From Shewanella fidelis ATCC BAA-318 (GTDB taxonomy: Bacteria; Pseudomonadota; Gammaproteobacteria; Enterobacterales; Shewanellaceae): DNA of 64,000 nt. Made by a program: the position numbers and the translations under genes. Each line of letters starts with the position of its first letter. The first letter of the stretch is position 1. The stretch is taken from positions 346,885 through 410,884 of the forward strand of contig NZ_JADX01000004.1 of assembly GCF_000518605.1 (NCBI RefSeq), read 5' to 3'. Positions 17,427 to 26,905 of this stretch are shown piece after piece. The notes beneath the pieces were generated by a model. The model was not told the DNA's origin. It worked only from the letters and a program-made list of their open reading frames with translations, and made no database searches.

Positions 17427-17966
17427 TTACTTAATCAGCGTTAACAGTGCTTTAAAACGATCGCCTTGCGCATCTTGCTGTAATTCAAATAGCAGCGTTT
17501 CAACGTTGGTTTGGATTGCACCGAAATACAGCATCATTTCAATGCCGCTTAATTTATTGGCAAGCTCTCTGGATGACACGGCATCGGTCACTAGATGAGG
17601 TTGAAAACCATTGTCGAGTAACTGACGACAAGTTTGGTATACACATACATGGGTTTCTATGCCTGCCAGTATAATATGCTTACGCCCTAAATCAGAGAGT
17701 TGTTGCTGTAACGCTTCAGCTTGCCAGCCACTAAAGTGATGCTTATTAATAGGATTAAACTGTTCAATACTTTGAGCAACCTCAACGCTGGTCGCACCAA
17801 GTTTATCGGGTAGTTGCTCTAGGCAAATAACTGGTATATCAAATAGTTGCACACCTTTAATAAGCGTTATTAGCTTTTTATGTAACTGCTGGCTTTGCTG
17901 TACAACCTGAGCGAGTTGTCCTTGCACATCAACCACCAGTAGCACGCATTGTTCAGGTTTAAGCAT
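17427..17966 (-). CDS. isochorismatase-like cysteine hydrolase (YcaC-type)
   Basis: 179 residues with the fold and catalytic triad of the isochorismatase superfamily: Asp13 (VVDVQG), Lys75 (NPINKHHFS) and Cys108 (GIETHVCVYQT). A cis-peptide before the Cys is typical. It resembles the YcaC subgroup, whose natural substrates are unknown; a role in hydrolysing amides or vinyl ethers is family knowledge only. Cytoplasmic, no signal. It is monocistronic, convergent with nrfA and divergent from glnK; ATG 17966 is preceded by AAGGAG-like sequence. Confidence 0.8.
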   Translation of the reverse strand: MLKPEQCVLLVVDVQGQLAQVVQQSQQLHKKLITLIKGVQLFDIPVICLEQLPDKLGATSVEVAQSIEQFNPINKHHFSGWQAEALQQQLSDLGRKHIILAGIETHVCVYQTCRQLLDNGFQPHLVTDAVSSRELANKLSGIEMMLYFGAIQTNVETLLFELQQDAQGDRFKALLTLIK

Positions 17967-18182
17967 GTTGCAACTCCTTTTTGGAACCTTGATGGTTTCA
18001 ATAACAGATCTCAGTACAACTTATCTTTGTTATCTCTCCTATTAGCGATAAGTCTAATGCTTATCTTGTTGATGCTTTACAACAGTGCATTTTATTAATC
18101 TACGCACATCATTGGTGCATAAATAGTCACACGGTGAAGTTTGTTTTTACCTATGCTTTTGAATTATATGTGTTTTGTGTTT

Positions 18183-18577
<395 letters not shown>

Positions 18578-18589
18578 GGGGATAAGCAA

Positions 18590-19840
18590 ATGGATGATTT
18601 AACCAAGTTGGGATTAACAGTAACTGAGTTACGCTTCGCCCTAGATACATTTTACTTTTTGATTTCGGGTGCTTTAGTGATGTGGATGGCAGCGGGGTTT
18701 GCCATGTTAGAAGCCGGTTTAGTTCGTTCAAAGAACACCACTGAAATCTTGACTAAAAACGTGTGTTTATACTCGATTGCATGTGTGATGTATCTCATTG
18801 TTGGCTACAACATAATGTATGTTGATAGTGCTGAAGGTGGTTGGTTACCATCATTTGGTAGTTTAATAGGCTCGCAGGCAGCAGATGCAGATCATGCACT
18901 AGAGTCAGACTTCTTCTTTCAAGTTGTATTTGTGGCCACTGCAATGTCGATCGTGTCAGGTGCCGTTGCAGAACGCATGAAGTTATGGGCATTTTTAACT
19001 TTCTCTGTGTTTATGACGGCGATTATATATCCGGTTGAGGGGTACTGGACTTGGGGCGGTGGATTTTTAGCTGAAGCTGGTTTTGTTGATTTTGCTGGAA
19101 GTGGCATTGTTCATATGGCGGGGGCTGCTGCTGCGATTTCTGGGGTGCTATTGTTAGGTGCTCGTAAGGGAAAATATGGTGCAAATGGCCAAGTTAACCC
19201 GATCCCTGGTTCAAATCTGCCTATGGCGACCTTAGGTATGTTCATTTTATGGATGGGCTGGTTTGGATTTAATGGTGGTTCACAATTACTGGTTTCTGAT
19301 GCTGAAAACGCTAGTGCCGTGGCTAAAATCTTCGTAAATACCAACTCTGCTGCGGCCTTTGGTGCGATATCTGCGTTAATTGTGTGTCGCTTGATTTGGG
19401 GCAAAGCGGATCTAACCATGATACTCAATGGTGCATTGGCTGGCTTAGTTGCAATTACCGCTGATCCGTTATCGCCAACACTAGCTATGGCGGGAGTGAT
19501 AGGTGTTGTTGCGGGTGGCTTAGTGGTATTTTCGATTGTGGCGTTTGATCGAGTTAAAATTGATGATCCTGTGGGCGCAATTTCGGTGCACGGTGTTGCT
19601 GGTTTACTTGGCTTAGTGTTAGTGCCTTTATCAAATTCAGATGCCAGCCTGATCACTCAGCTGTTTGGTGCCGCAGTTATTTTTGCTTGGGTGTTTGCTG
19701 CGTCAACTCTTGTTTGGTTGGCATTGAAGTTAACCATGGGGATCCGTGTAAGCGAGGAAGAAGAGTATAACGGTATGGATGCTTCAGACTGTGGTATTGA
19801 TGCCTACCCAGAGTTTGTGTCAATTAAAAGTGCCAATTAA
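18590..19840 (+). CDS. amtB: ammonium transporter AmtB
   Basis: 416 residues, with about eleven transmembrane helices and the twin-histidine pore: His175 (GSGIVHMAGAAAA) and His334 (ISVHGVAG). It conducts ammonium/ammonia across the inner membrane and is closed by unmodified GlnK from the gene just upstream. Unlike E. coli AmtB there is no obvious cleavable signal peptide: the protein starts directly with a short amphipathic stretch and helix 1 (FALDTFYFLISGALVMWMAA). A strong terminator follows. AAGGGG precedes the ATG. Confidence 0.95.
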   Translation: MDDLTKLGLTVTELRFALDTFYFLISGALVMWMAAGFAMLEAGLVRSKNTTEILTKNVCLYSIACVMYLIVGYNIMYVDSAEGGWLPSFGSLIGSQAADADHALESDFFFQVVFVATAMSIVSGAVAERMKLWAFLTFSVFMTAIIYPVEGYWTWGGGFLAEAGFVDFAGSGIVHMAGAAAAISGVLLLGARKGKYGANGQVNPIPGSNLPMATLGMFILWMGWFGFNGGSQLLVSDAENASAVAKIFVNTNSAAAFGAISALIVCRLIWGKADLTMILNGALAGLVAITADPLSPTLAMAGVIGVVAGGLVVFSIVAFDRVKIDDPVGAISVHGVAGLLGLVLVPLSNSDASLITQLFGAAVIFAWVFAASTLVWLALKLTMGIRVSEEEEYNGMDASDCGIDAYPEFVSIKSAN

Positions 19841-19857
19841 GGTTGGCTTTTCGGAAA

Positions 19858-19887
19858 CAAAAAAACAGAGCTGCGGCTCTGTTTTTT
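19858..19887 (+). terminator. intrinsic terminator after amtB
   Basis: The stem AAAAACAGAGC/GGCTCTGTTTTT with a short loop, followed by T-rich sequence. It starts 18 bases after the amtB stop. Confidence 0.9.
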
Positions 19888-20009
19888 ATTGGTCGTTAGC
19901 GGCCGTTTTGTCGCTATTGTTCTGTATTTATTTGGGGTAGAGTAGTTTAAAGTCGCTTGGAGAGCTTGCCGATATGCAAATAGTTAGATTGCTTAATCGT
20001 GGAATAAAA

Positions 20010-20318
20010 ATGGCTAAACTGTTGAGTCTTGTTTCGCTATTTTGTTTATTATCTACAACTGCGCTTGCTGGTCAGGTTGTCGTGCGCAAATCTAGCGAGC
20101 CTTTTGATGCGTTTGCGGTTCGCGACGAAGTACAACGAAAGTACCAATGGCGTGAAGCGCTACGTTATCAGCAACAAATTCAAATACTGCAGTCTCTACC
20201 TATTGGTTGTTTAGTCGTTACAACACCATACCGTCACTTTGCCTGCCAAGGCTTATATTACCGGCCTTACGATTACCATGAGCAGCAAGTGTATATTCAA
20301 ATTGACCCACCTAATTGA
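20010..20318 (+). CDS. small exported protein of unknown function
   Basis: 102 residues if started at ATG 20010, which gives a proper signal peptide MAKLLSLVSLFCLLSTTALA. An in-frame ATG at 19974 would put 12 extra residues before it. The mature part is about 82 residues, rich in Tyr, Gln and Arg, with two cysteines (LPIGCLVV and HFACQGLYY) that could form a disulfide in the periplasm. The layout LPxGC...CQGxYYRPY resembles small exported DUF6515-like proteins, but I cannot assign it firmly. It lies after the amtB terminator and in front of a lipoprotein gene. Confidence 0.55.
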   Translation: MAKLLSLVSLFCLLSTTALAGQVVVRKSSEPFDAFAVRDEVQRKYQWREALRYQQQIQILQSLPIGCLVVTTPYRHFACQGLYYRPYDYHEQQVYIQIDPPN

Positions 20319-20473
20319 GCTATCACTATCGTCACATTAAGTGTGGTTATGGATTAACGTTGGGGCTTTAGCTTCGGTTGTTAACTATGTAAGCCCATAT
20401 TTTGCGATTTTTTCATCCAGATCCATCTTAATGACATATGCTTAATGTATGGAGCCCTTACGTTGAGTATGTG

Positions 20474-21637
20474 ATGAATCGAACCATTTTGCTTCTAGTG
20501 GCGCTAGCTAGTTTATTGCTTGTTGGTTGTGCTAATCAACCAGCTAAAGTCTCGACAGACTTAACGCCTTATTTCCATGATCGCCACTTTTCTGTCATTA
20601 CGTCATTACCCAGCCCTGAACAGCTATTTGAATTACCAGCAGACGCTATTGCGGAATTAAAGCGTGCGCAGCAACGCGCTAATAACCAAATGCAATCGCC
20701 ACCAATGGTGCATGAATGGCTTGCGGATTATATTAATGCTGACGATGGCGGTTTTTATTACGCAGACAACGTGACTCGTACCGCCAGTGAGACTTTCAAT
20801 GATCGTGAAGGTAACTGTTTGTCATTGGTAGTATTAACGGCTGCTTTAGCTGAGGCTGTTGATGTTAAAGTAGAATTTCAAGATATTGGCATACCTCCGA
20901 TATGGGATCGTCAAGGAGGCTTTTATCTGGTAAATGGCCATATAAATTTAAAATTGTTACCTCAGCAGAAAGGTAATGTGTTTAACCTTTCTACCCGCTC
21001 AATTCAAATCGACTTCTTACCTGAACGTGCTATGCAGGGATACAGCATACAAAGAGTGAATAAGTCGACTGTTATCTCTATGTTTTATAATAATCTAGCT
21101 GCAGAGGCTCTGGTTGCTGAAGATTATGACCGCGCTTATCACTTACTCAAGTTAGCACTTAACGAGCAGAGCCATTTCCTCCCAGCACTTAACACATTGG
21201 CTGTACTTTATCGCTATAAGGGGATGAATAGTGAAGCAGAGGCTCTTTATCGTTATGCGCTAAGCGTTAGCCCTGAAGATATGAATGCGCTTAATAACTA
21301 TGCGATTATGCTGGCCGCACAAGATAGGTTGGAAGAGTGGGCGGATGTACATAAGGTTATGGAGCTGGCACGTATTCGTAACCCTTATTACTATTATGGT
21401 AGGGCCCAGCAAGCTTATATAGATAGAGAATACCAAGACGCCTTAGCTTGGTATAAAAGAGCAATAGAAAAGGCTGACTACCGCCATGAGTTTTATTTTG
21501 GCTTATCTAGGACATACTGGATGACTGGAGATGAAAAGCGCGCCCAACAAAATCTGCAAAAAGCATTATCACTCACTAAAGATGAGCATAATAAGCAACG
21601 CTATCAGTCTAAGTTACAAGCGATGCGTAGTCATTAA
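20474..21637 (+). CDS. TPR lipoprotein with a transglutaminase-like N-terminal domain
   Basis: 387 residues from ATG 20474, giving the lipoprotein signal MNRTILLLVALASLLLVGC. An upstream in-frame start at 20438 would mask it. Residues about 100-210 look like a transglutaminase/cysteine-protease-like fold: DREGNCLSLVVLTAALAEA (Cys115) and VNGHINLKL (His156). The C-terminal half (about 205-385) contains four or five TPR units, for example LAAEALVAEDYDRAYHLLKL, ALNTLAVLYRYKGMNSEAEA and YYYYGRAQQAYIDREYQDAL. Likely periplasmic, anchored in a membrane. Whether the Cys/His pair is catalytic is an inference. Function unknown. Confidence 0.7.
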   Translation: MNRTILLLVALASLLLVGCANQPAKVSTDLTPYFHDRHFSVITSLPSPEQLFELPADAIAELKRAQQRANNQMQSPPMVHEWLADYINADDGGFYYADNVTRTASETFNDREGNCLSLVVLTAALAEAVDVKVEFQDIGIPPIWDRQGGFYLVNGHINLKLLPQQKGNVFNLSTRSIQIDFLPERAMQGYSIQRVNKSTVISMFYNNLAAEALVAEDYDRAYHLLKLALNEQSHFLPALNTLAVLYRYKGMNSEAEALYRYALSVSPEDMNALNNYAIMLAAQDRLEEWADVHKVMELARIRNPYYYYGRAQQAYIDREYQDALAWYKRAIEKADYRHEFYFGLSRTYWMTGDEKRAQQNLQKALSLTKDEHNKQRYQSKLQAMRSH

Positions 21638-22055
21638 CTGCAGCATCTATCCCCCCCTCTACTCATTATCTATTTCGATAGTTTTAGTCGCGCGCATTGG
21701 TTCAAGCCTGACAGATACCAATTAGTCAGGCTTAATGTATATTGCGCTGATCGTTTACAAGGCTTTTTATTGACCATTATCGCGGCTAATAAAGTAAGTT
21801 TGCTCTACATGAGCTTAAGTGTTGCTGACTGGACTTTTATGTACTAATAAGATGTTTTATTTGGTTTTTATGTTTGTAAGTTAATAGTTTGCTTCTGTTT
21901 TTGTTGGGTTTATTTTTATTTGAAACAATACTTTAAAATTATTTAAGTTAAATAATAATAACTTGATTGCAATCTTTGCTTATACTGGCTAAATTGACTG
22001 CAGTATCGCAATTGAGAGATCTGTATTCATAGGCTAGACGGAGTAAAGAAATACC
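21638..22055. other. AT-rich intergenic region before aroG
   Basis: 418 bases without a credible gene. A 9-bp inverted repeat (listed separately) may end the lipoprotein transcript. The rest is very AT-rich, notably 21840-21970, as expected for a promoter region of aroG. I found no clear TyrR box (TGTAAA-N6-TTTACA) and no attenuator-like leader peptide. Confidence 0.4.
21704..21733 (+). terminator. possible terminator after the TPR lipoprotein gene
   Basis: AAGCCTGAC/GTCAGGCTT, a perfect 9-bp stem with a 12-base loop. The T tract is poor, so it may be another kind of hairpin. The loop contains the fragment ATACCAATTA also found at the ends of the repeats near yacL. Confidence 0.4.
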
Positions 22056-23111
22056 ATGTATTACCAAAATGATGATGTTCGAATTAATAAGATAAAAGAG
22101 TTGTTACCTCCTATTGCGATTTTGGAGCGATTTCCGGCAACAGAGAACGCATCAGCTACCGTATTTAATGCCCGTGAAAATATCCATAATATTTTAGCGA
22201 AAAAAGATGATCGCTTATTAGTAGTCATCGGTCCTTGCTCTATTCATGATCCTGTTGCGGCTCTTGAGTATGGTAAGCGTTTAGTTGAATTAAGAGAACG
22301 CTATAAAGATCAGTTAGAGATTGTGATGCGAGTTTATTTCGAGAAACCGCGTACAACAGTTGGCTGGAAAGGTTTGATAAATGATCCCTACATGGACAAC
22401 AGCTTTAAGTTAAATGATGGACTGCGAACTGCGCGTAAGTTGTTGTTAGATCTTAACGATATGGGGCTGCCGACTGCGGGTGAGTTTTTAGATATGATTA
22501 CCCCACAGTATGTGGCTGACTTAATGTGCTGGGGAGCGATTGGTGCTCGCACCACCGAATCTCAAGTTCACCGTGAATTAGCTTCAGGCTTATCAAGCCC
22601 AGTTGGTTTTAAAAATGGTACCGATGGCACGATTAAAGTGGCCATTGACGCAATTGGTGCGGCTAGTGCTCCACATCATTTTCTATCGGTCACTAAATAT
22701 GGTCATTCGGCGATTGTTGAAACCAAAGGTAATCTAGATTGCCATATTATTTTGCGCGGCGGCAAAGAACCGAATTACAGTGCAGCGCATGTTAGTGATA
22801 TCAAGCAGCAGCTAGAAAAAGCAAAGCTGGCTAGCAATATTATGATTGATTTTAGCCATGCCAATAGCAGCAAGCAATTTGAAAGACAGATGCTTGTTTG
22901 TGATGATGTCGCTCAGCAAATCTCTGCGGGTGAAGATGCGATTTTTGGTGTAATGGTGGAGAGTAACTTAATAGAAGGTCGTCAAGACCACATTCAGGGA
23001 CAATCACTATGCTACGGCCAGTCAGTAACCGATGCCTGTATTGGTTGGAGCGATACTGAAAAGTTGCTTGCAACCTTAAATGACAGTATTACTCAGCGTC
23101 GAGTTGGATAA
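22056..23111 (+). CDS. aroG: 3-deoxy-7-phosphoheptulonate synthase (DAHP synthase, AroG type)
   Basis: 351 residues, the size of the E. coli AroF/G/H family. It condenses phosphoenolpyruvate and erythrose 4-phosphate in the first step of the shikimate pathway. Seen in the sequence: GPCSIHDP (PEP/metal region), RVYFEKPRTTVGWKGLINDP, GAIGARTTESQ, and the metal-binding Cys/His/Glu residues. The N-terminal MYYQNDDVRINKIKELLPP is closest to the Phe-sensitive AroG subgroup, but allosteric specificity cannot be proved by eye. Single gene ended by a strong terminator. Confidence 0.92.
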   Translation: MYYQNDDVRINKIKELLPPIAILERFPATENASATVFNARENIHNILAKKDDRLLVVIGPCSIHDPVAALEYGKRLVELRERYKDQLEIVMRVYFEKPRTTVGWKGLINDPYMDNSFKLNDGLRTARKLLLDLNDMGLPTAGEFLDMITPQYVADLMCWGAIGARTTESQVHRELASGLSSPVGFKNGTDGTIKVAIDAIGAASAPHHFLSVTKYGHSAIVETKGNLDCHIILRGGKEPNYSAAHVSDIKQQLEKAKLASNIMIDFSHANSSKQFERQMLVCDDVAQQISAGEDAIFGVMVESNLIEGRQDHIQGQSLCYGQSVTDACIGWSDTEKLLATLNDSITQRRVG

Positions 23112-23120
23112 TAGATAAAT

Positions 23121-23147
23121 AAAAGGAGGCTAATGCCTCCTTTTTTG
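23121..23147 (+). terminator. intrinsic terminator after aroG
   Basis: The stem AAAAGGAGGC/GCCTCCTTTT with a TAAT loop, then T. Starts 10 bases past the stop. The convergent small gene ends at 23173, so it may act both ways. Confidence 0.9.
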
Positions 23148-23172
23148 ATTTCGATAATTCAATTAGTGTGAA

Positions 23173-23349
23173 CTATTTTCCTTCTTGCTCAAGCAAGTAT
23201 TGGTTTGCTTTAGCTAAGCTACCAAAAGAGGCAATAAGATTGTTTTGTCCCTTTTCCTGAATTTCAGGATTTCCAGATTGGGTCATCATCCATATCCATG
23301 TTTGGATGAGTGGTAAGGGGGGGTATTGTGGCTTGGATGAGTCAAGCAT
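23173..23349 (-). CDS. hypothetical 58-residue protein
   Basis: 58 residues when started at ATG 23349, which is preceded at the right distance by AAAGGAT. A longer frame from 23406 adds 19 residues without a ribosome-binding site and is less likely. The sequence (MLDSSKPQYPPLPLIQTWIWMM..., ending NQYLLEQEGK) has a Pro-rich segment, a Trp-containing helix and no membrane segment or signal peptide. Codon use looks native. I do not recognise the family. It is convergent with aroG. Confidence 0.5.
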   Translation of the reverse strand: MLDSSKPQYPPLPLIQTWIWMMTQSGNPEIQEKGQNNLIASFGSLAKANQYLLEQEGK

Positions 23350-23686
23350 ATTTGCATCCTTTATGTAGTTAACTTGCCAAGAGTGATACTCACTCTTTTT
23401 GTTCACTTTTGATTTTGTAGCGCAGAGAGTATCAAATTCTTTTCTTTGGGTTAACAGTATTTACGCGACTAAATACAAATTAGTCAAAAAGTGTGTAAAC
23501 CGACCCAGTTTATGAGTTCGTCTGCCGCTATATTGAGCTTAAAATAGTACGATAGCACAGTATTGAGCAAGTCTTTGTTAACTTTTTTATTACAGTTGTA
23601 AGGCTGGTTTTTTCGCTTAATTAGCTAACTATCTGTCGCACAATAGAAATAATATTCTTGATACTCAAATTAATTTGGAAGTAGCA
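23350..23686. other. intergenic region before the ABC exporter gene
   Basis: 337 bases between divergent genes. It is AT-rich with no gene that I can support. It must hold promoters for the 58-residue protein and for the ABC exporter. No obvious operator was recognised. Confidence 0.3.
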
Positions 23687-25465
23687 ATGCGCCCTTCATT
23701 ATATTTCGATGGTCCTATAGGCAAGTTAAATTGGCATGTATTGCGAATGCTGTGGCCTTACTTGATTGAATTTAAGCAAAGGGTCGCTTTAGCGCTGCTG
23801 TGTCTGGTGATCGCTAAAATTGCCAGCGTGGGTTTACCGTTTATCTTAAAAGCATTGGTGGATGGGCTAGATAGCTCTTCTACGGCGGAATTAGTGTCTG
23901 TTCCGATTTCTCTGGTCATCGCGTATGGCTGCATTCGCTTACTCAATACTTTGATTTCAGAAGTGAGAGATACCTTATTTGGGCGCGTTACCGAGCGGGC
24001 AATTCGTCGTTTAGGTATGGCTGTCTTTGAACATTTACATCGTTTAGATATGGCATTTCACTTAGAGCGCCGTACGGGTGGTTTGTCTCGGGATATTGAA
24101 CGTGGCACCAGTGGCATGAGTTTTTTAATGCGCTTCATGGTGTTCAATATTGTGCCAACGATTCTAGAGATCGCGCTGGTGGTTGGTATTTTGTTTTACA
24201 ACTACGGCTATAAATTTGCTGGGGTCACTTTATTATCAGTGATTGCCTATGGGGCTTTTTCGATCGTAGCGACTGAATGGCGAACAGGCTATGTGCGTGA
24301 CGCAGCAAAGGCTGATTCAGTATCAAATACGCGCGCTATTGATAGTTTACTTAACTATGAAACGGTTAAGTATTTTAATAATGAGGCCTTTGAGGCCCAG
24401 CAATACGATGTAGCCTTAGCCGAGTGGGAAAATGCTAAGCGCAAAAATCGCCTGTCGTTGTTTGCTTTAAATGCTGGGCAAGCTTGTATTATCTCGGTGG
24501 CGATGACCTTGATGTTGGGGATGGCTGCGTATGATGTAACTAAAGGTGTCATGACCATCGGTGATTTTGTATTGATCAATGCCTTTATGATGCAGCTGTT
24601 TATACCGCTTAATTTTTTAGGATTTGTTTACCGCGAAATCCGCGGTGCATTTGCCAATATTGAGCGTATGTTTGATTTATTGGATAAGACTCCTCAGATA
24701 AACGATCAGCAAGACGCCTACGATATGGCATTAACTAAGGGAAAGATTTCCTTTGAACATGTAGGGTTTCGTTATGATTCTCGAACGATCCTAGACGATG
24801 TTAGTTTCAGCATTCAGCCCGGTGAAAAAGTGGCTATTGTTGGCGATAGCGGGGCAGGTAAATCAACTTTAGTTAAGTTGCTGTTTCGGTTTTACGATGT
24901 CGTAGAAGGAAAAATCGTAATTGATGGTCATGACATTCGCCATGTCACTCAAGACACCTTAAGGCAAGCTATTGCGATAGTGCCTCAAGATACTGTGTTA
25001 TTTAACGATACCTTAATCGAAAATATTCGTTATGGTCGTCCTGAGGCTAGCCTAGATGATATTAATGCAGCGATAAAAATGGCTCATTTACATGAATTTA
25101 TCGCCACTTTACCAGAGGGCGCCGAGACAAAAGTTGGTGAGCGAGGTTTAAAATTATCCGGTGGTGAGAAGCAACGGGTTGCCATTGCGCGAGCTATTTT
25201 GAAAAAAGCGCCAATTTTAGTATTTGATGAGGCCACATCTTCATTAGATAGTCACTCTGAACAAGCGATTTTATCAGCGCTAAAAGAGGTTGCTAAGGGG
25301 CATACTAGTCTAGTTATTGCCCACAGGCTATCGACTGTAGTCGATGCGGATCGAATTATTGTATTAAGCCAAGGTAAAGTTGTAGAGGCGGGGAGTCATA
25401 TTGATTTACTCGCGAAAAATGGTTTTTACACTAAGTTATGGCGAGTGCAGCAAGAGTCGAATTAA
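23687..25465 (+). CDS. ABC exporter, fused permease-ATPase, ATM1/heavy-metal family
   Basis: 592 residues from ATG 23687 (GGAAG ribosome-binding site); a TTG at 23675 also lies in frame. The N-terminal half is a six-helix type-1 exporter domain (about 25-325). The C-terminal half is an ATPase with Walker A GDSGAGKST (386-394), signature LSGGEKQR and Walker B ILVFDEATSS. The motifs NYETVKYFNNEAFE and TGGLSRDIERGTSGMSFLMRF are typical of the ATM1/HMT1 subfamily, whose members export glutathione-linked sulfur or metal compounds. That substrate is family knowledge, not shown here. Works as a homodimer in the inner membrane. No terminator is visible before the next gene. Confidence 0.9.
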   Translation: MRPSLYFDGPIGKLNWHVLRMLWPYLIEFKQRVALALLCLVIAKIASVGLPFILKALVDGLDSSSTAELVSVPISLVIAYGCIRLLNTLISEVRDTLFGRVTERAIRRLGMAVFEHLHRLDMAFHLERRTGGLSRDIERGTSGMSFLMRFMVFNIVPTILEIALVVGILFYNYGYKFAGVTLLSVIAYGAFSIVATEWRTGYVRDAAKADSVSNTRAIDSLLNYETVKYFNNEAFEAQQYDVALAEWENAKRKNRLSLFALNAGQACIISVAMTLMLGMAAYDVTKGVMTIGDFVLINAFMMQLFIPLNFLGFVYREIRGAFANIERMFDLLDKTPQINDQQDAYDMALTKGKISFEHVGFRYDSRTILDDVSFSIQPGEKVAIVGDSGAGKSTLVKLLFRFYDVVEGKIVIDGHDIRHVTQDTLRQAIAIVPQDTVLFNDTLIENIRYGRPEASLDDINAAIKMAHLHEFIATLPEGAETKVGERGLKLSGGEKQRVAIARAILKKAPILVFDEATSSLDSHSEQAILSALKEVAKGHTSLVIAHRLSTVVDADRIIVLSQGKVVEAGSHIDLLAKNGFYTKLWRVQQESN

Positions 25466-25572
25466 CCCTTTGTTGTGGTTTGATTACTCATTAAGGGTTC
25501 AGCAAAGGTTCAGTTTCATATTGTTATCATTGCACCTAATTTAACAATAAGCAGATACTGAGGCTGATCACA

Positions 25573-25836
25573 ATGAAAAACATACCGATACTCGCTCAGA
25601 TTGAAGGGCAAGACAGTAAAGTTAATACTGATTGGTTAGCTATTATGGCAACGCTAAAAAAACGTGGCCTTGAAACTGATGAGCTAGAAGTTGTGTATTT
25701 TGAATTGTGTGCAGGAATGCGAGTTACGACCCGAGGATTAAGTATTGCTAAAGCAACGCCTGAGTCTCCACTGCAAGGCCTTTTGCATGAACCTAAGTTC
25801 TCTGCAAGAGATTACGCCGGTATGCTTAATGCTTAA
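25573..25836 (+). CDS. hypothetical 87-residue protein
   Basis: 87 residues; ATG 25573 follows CTGAGGCTGAT. Soluble, mixed charge, no signal or membrane helix. Sequence highlights: LKKRGLETDELEVVYFELCAGMRVTTRGLSIAKATPESPL in part, one cysteine. I do not recognise a domain. It lies 107 bases after the ABC exporter and ends 4 bases inside the convergent zinc-ribbon-like gene, so their stop codons overlap tail to tail. Confidence 0.6.
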   Translation: MKNIPILAQIEGQDSKVNTDWLAIMATLKKRGLETDELEVVYFELCAGMRVTTRGLSIAKATPESPLQGLLHEPKFSARDYAGMLNA

Positions 25837-26030
25837 AAGTTGAGTTTGCCTAATTTCCAGCCGTCACAAACGAGTTTTGTTTTTGTTGAGGAGGGCTTCA
25901 TTGGCGTTAAGCCTATGATTGCTCCTTCTCTATAGCAGACTCGCTCACCTTCAATAACAGACATACGCTCGCAACTATTACAGCTATCTGATAATGCTTT
26001 CGGTTCTGAAGGCAATTTTGATTGACTCAT
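25833..26030 (-). CDS. small four-cysteine protein of unknown function
   Basis: 65 residues from ATG 26030, preceded by AAGGAGAACCT, an ideal ribosome-binding site; the in-frame ATG at 26054 lies inside the upstream gene. Four cysteines in the order C-N-S-C ... C-Y-R-E-G ... C-D-G-W could bind zinc or an iron-sulfur cluster. It follows the histidine phosphatase gene on the same strand, with the start 14 bases from that gene's end, so translational coupling is likely. No homologue recognised. Confidence 0.6.
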   Translation of the reverse strand: MSQSKLPSEPKALSDSCNSCERMSVIEGERVCYREGAIIGLTPMKPSSTKTKLVCDGWKLGKLNF

Positions 26031-26043
26031 AGGTTCTCCTTCG

Positions 26044-26634
26044 TTATTGAACAAAATGGCTTTGGGTTAATATGACCTTACCGTTTTGTGTTAGCTGTAA
26101 TTGGTATATCCCACCATAGCTAGACTCACTAATTGTTCCGATATTTGGTCCGCCAAGGGCTGATATTATTAACGGAAGGGTATTAGAGTGTCCAGCGATT
26201 AAACTATTGCCTTGTTCCTGTTTAACTAAAGCGACAATATGCTTGATATGCTCTGATATTCCAGATTTTGTTGAAGCTATGGTTAGTGTCAGTGCTTTTT
26301 CTTTGGCTAAAGGTGCTAGGGTTAATTGAGTTCTTTGGTAGTCCGAGGCTATTAATTGCGATAGCGCGACGGGAGCCAATTGTTGTGCTAGTGCCTGTGC
26401 TCTTTGCATTCCTACCGCACTAAGCTGAGGATCTTGGCTATTACTCTGGCTTTTCTCTGCATGCCTGACTAGCAGTACTTGCTTGACGATAACATTTGTT
26501 GTCGCAGGAGTCTGAGTGTTTGTCTGCTGCTTGATGTTTCCCTCTTGGACCGCAAAAACAACGCTGCAATTCATAAAGCTACTAATAATAAATAGCGTAA
26601 TGAACTTTAGGGGATTACGGCTTATTAATCTCAT
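26044..26634 (-). CDS. exported histidine phosphatase family protein (SixA-like)
   Basis: 196 residues. An N-terminal hydrophobic segment (LKFITLFIISSFMNCSVVFA) looks like a signal peptide. The phosphatase core has VRHAEKSQ (the RH motif with the nucleophilic histidine), then LSAVGMQRAQALAQQL, SDYQRTQLT and LIAGHSNTLP (second catalytic histidine). This is the short branch of the histidine phosphatase superfamily (SixA/phosphoglycerate-mutase-like). Substrate unknown; the signal suggests periplasmic action. Start ATG 26634 is preceded by AGGAGAAAAG. It probably forms an operon with the downstream four-cysteine gene. Confidence 0.8.
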   Translation of the reverse strand: MRLISRNPLKFITLFIISSFMNCSVVFAVQEGNIKQQTNTQTPATTNVIVKQVLLVRHAEKSQSNSQDPQLSAVGMQRAQALAQQLAPVALSQLIASDYQRTQLTLAPLAKEKALTLTIASTKSGISEHIKHIVALVKQEQGNSLIAGHSNTLPLIISALGGPNIGTISESSYGGIYQLQLTQNGKVILTQSHFVQ

Positions 26635-26905
26635 CTTTTCTCCTAAACATTGGCGACGCTAAATTGCGTACTTAGCTATGCAAGTTATTAAGACGCTGAG
26701 TATGCTTAAATAAATTGAATATTAGATTAATGTTTCTGTTATTAAAATAAAAGCATATGCTTATTTATAGTTTTACCCTTAGCTAACGGTGTGTTACGGC
26801 TATTGGTTTGTGATTTTTAACGCTGAAGCCGATATGTTGTAACTTAACTAAAAGCGCTTGGAGTGCGAAAGGTCCAAGTTTTTTAATAAACTTAGGGAGT
26901 GTGCT

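Noticed and set aside
19111-19656. A 181-residue open frame on the minus strand
   Set aside because: It is antisense to amtB, with a low-complexity Ala/Pro/Thr composition typical of an antisense shadow.
22056-23111. TyrR or attenuator control of aroG
   Set aside because: No TGTAAA-N6-TTTACA site and no leader peptide could be found upstream.
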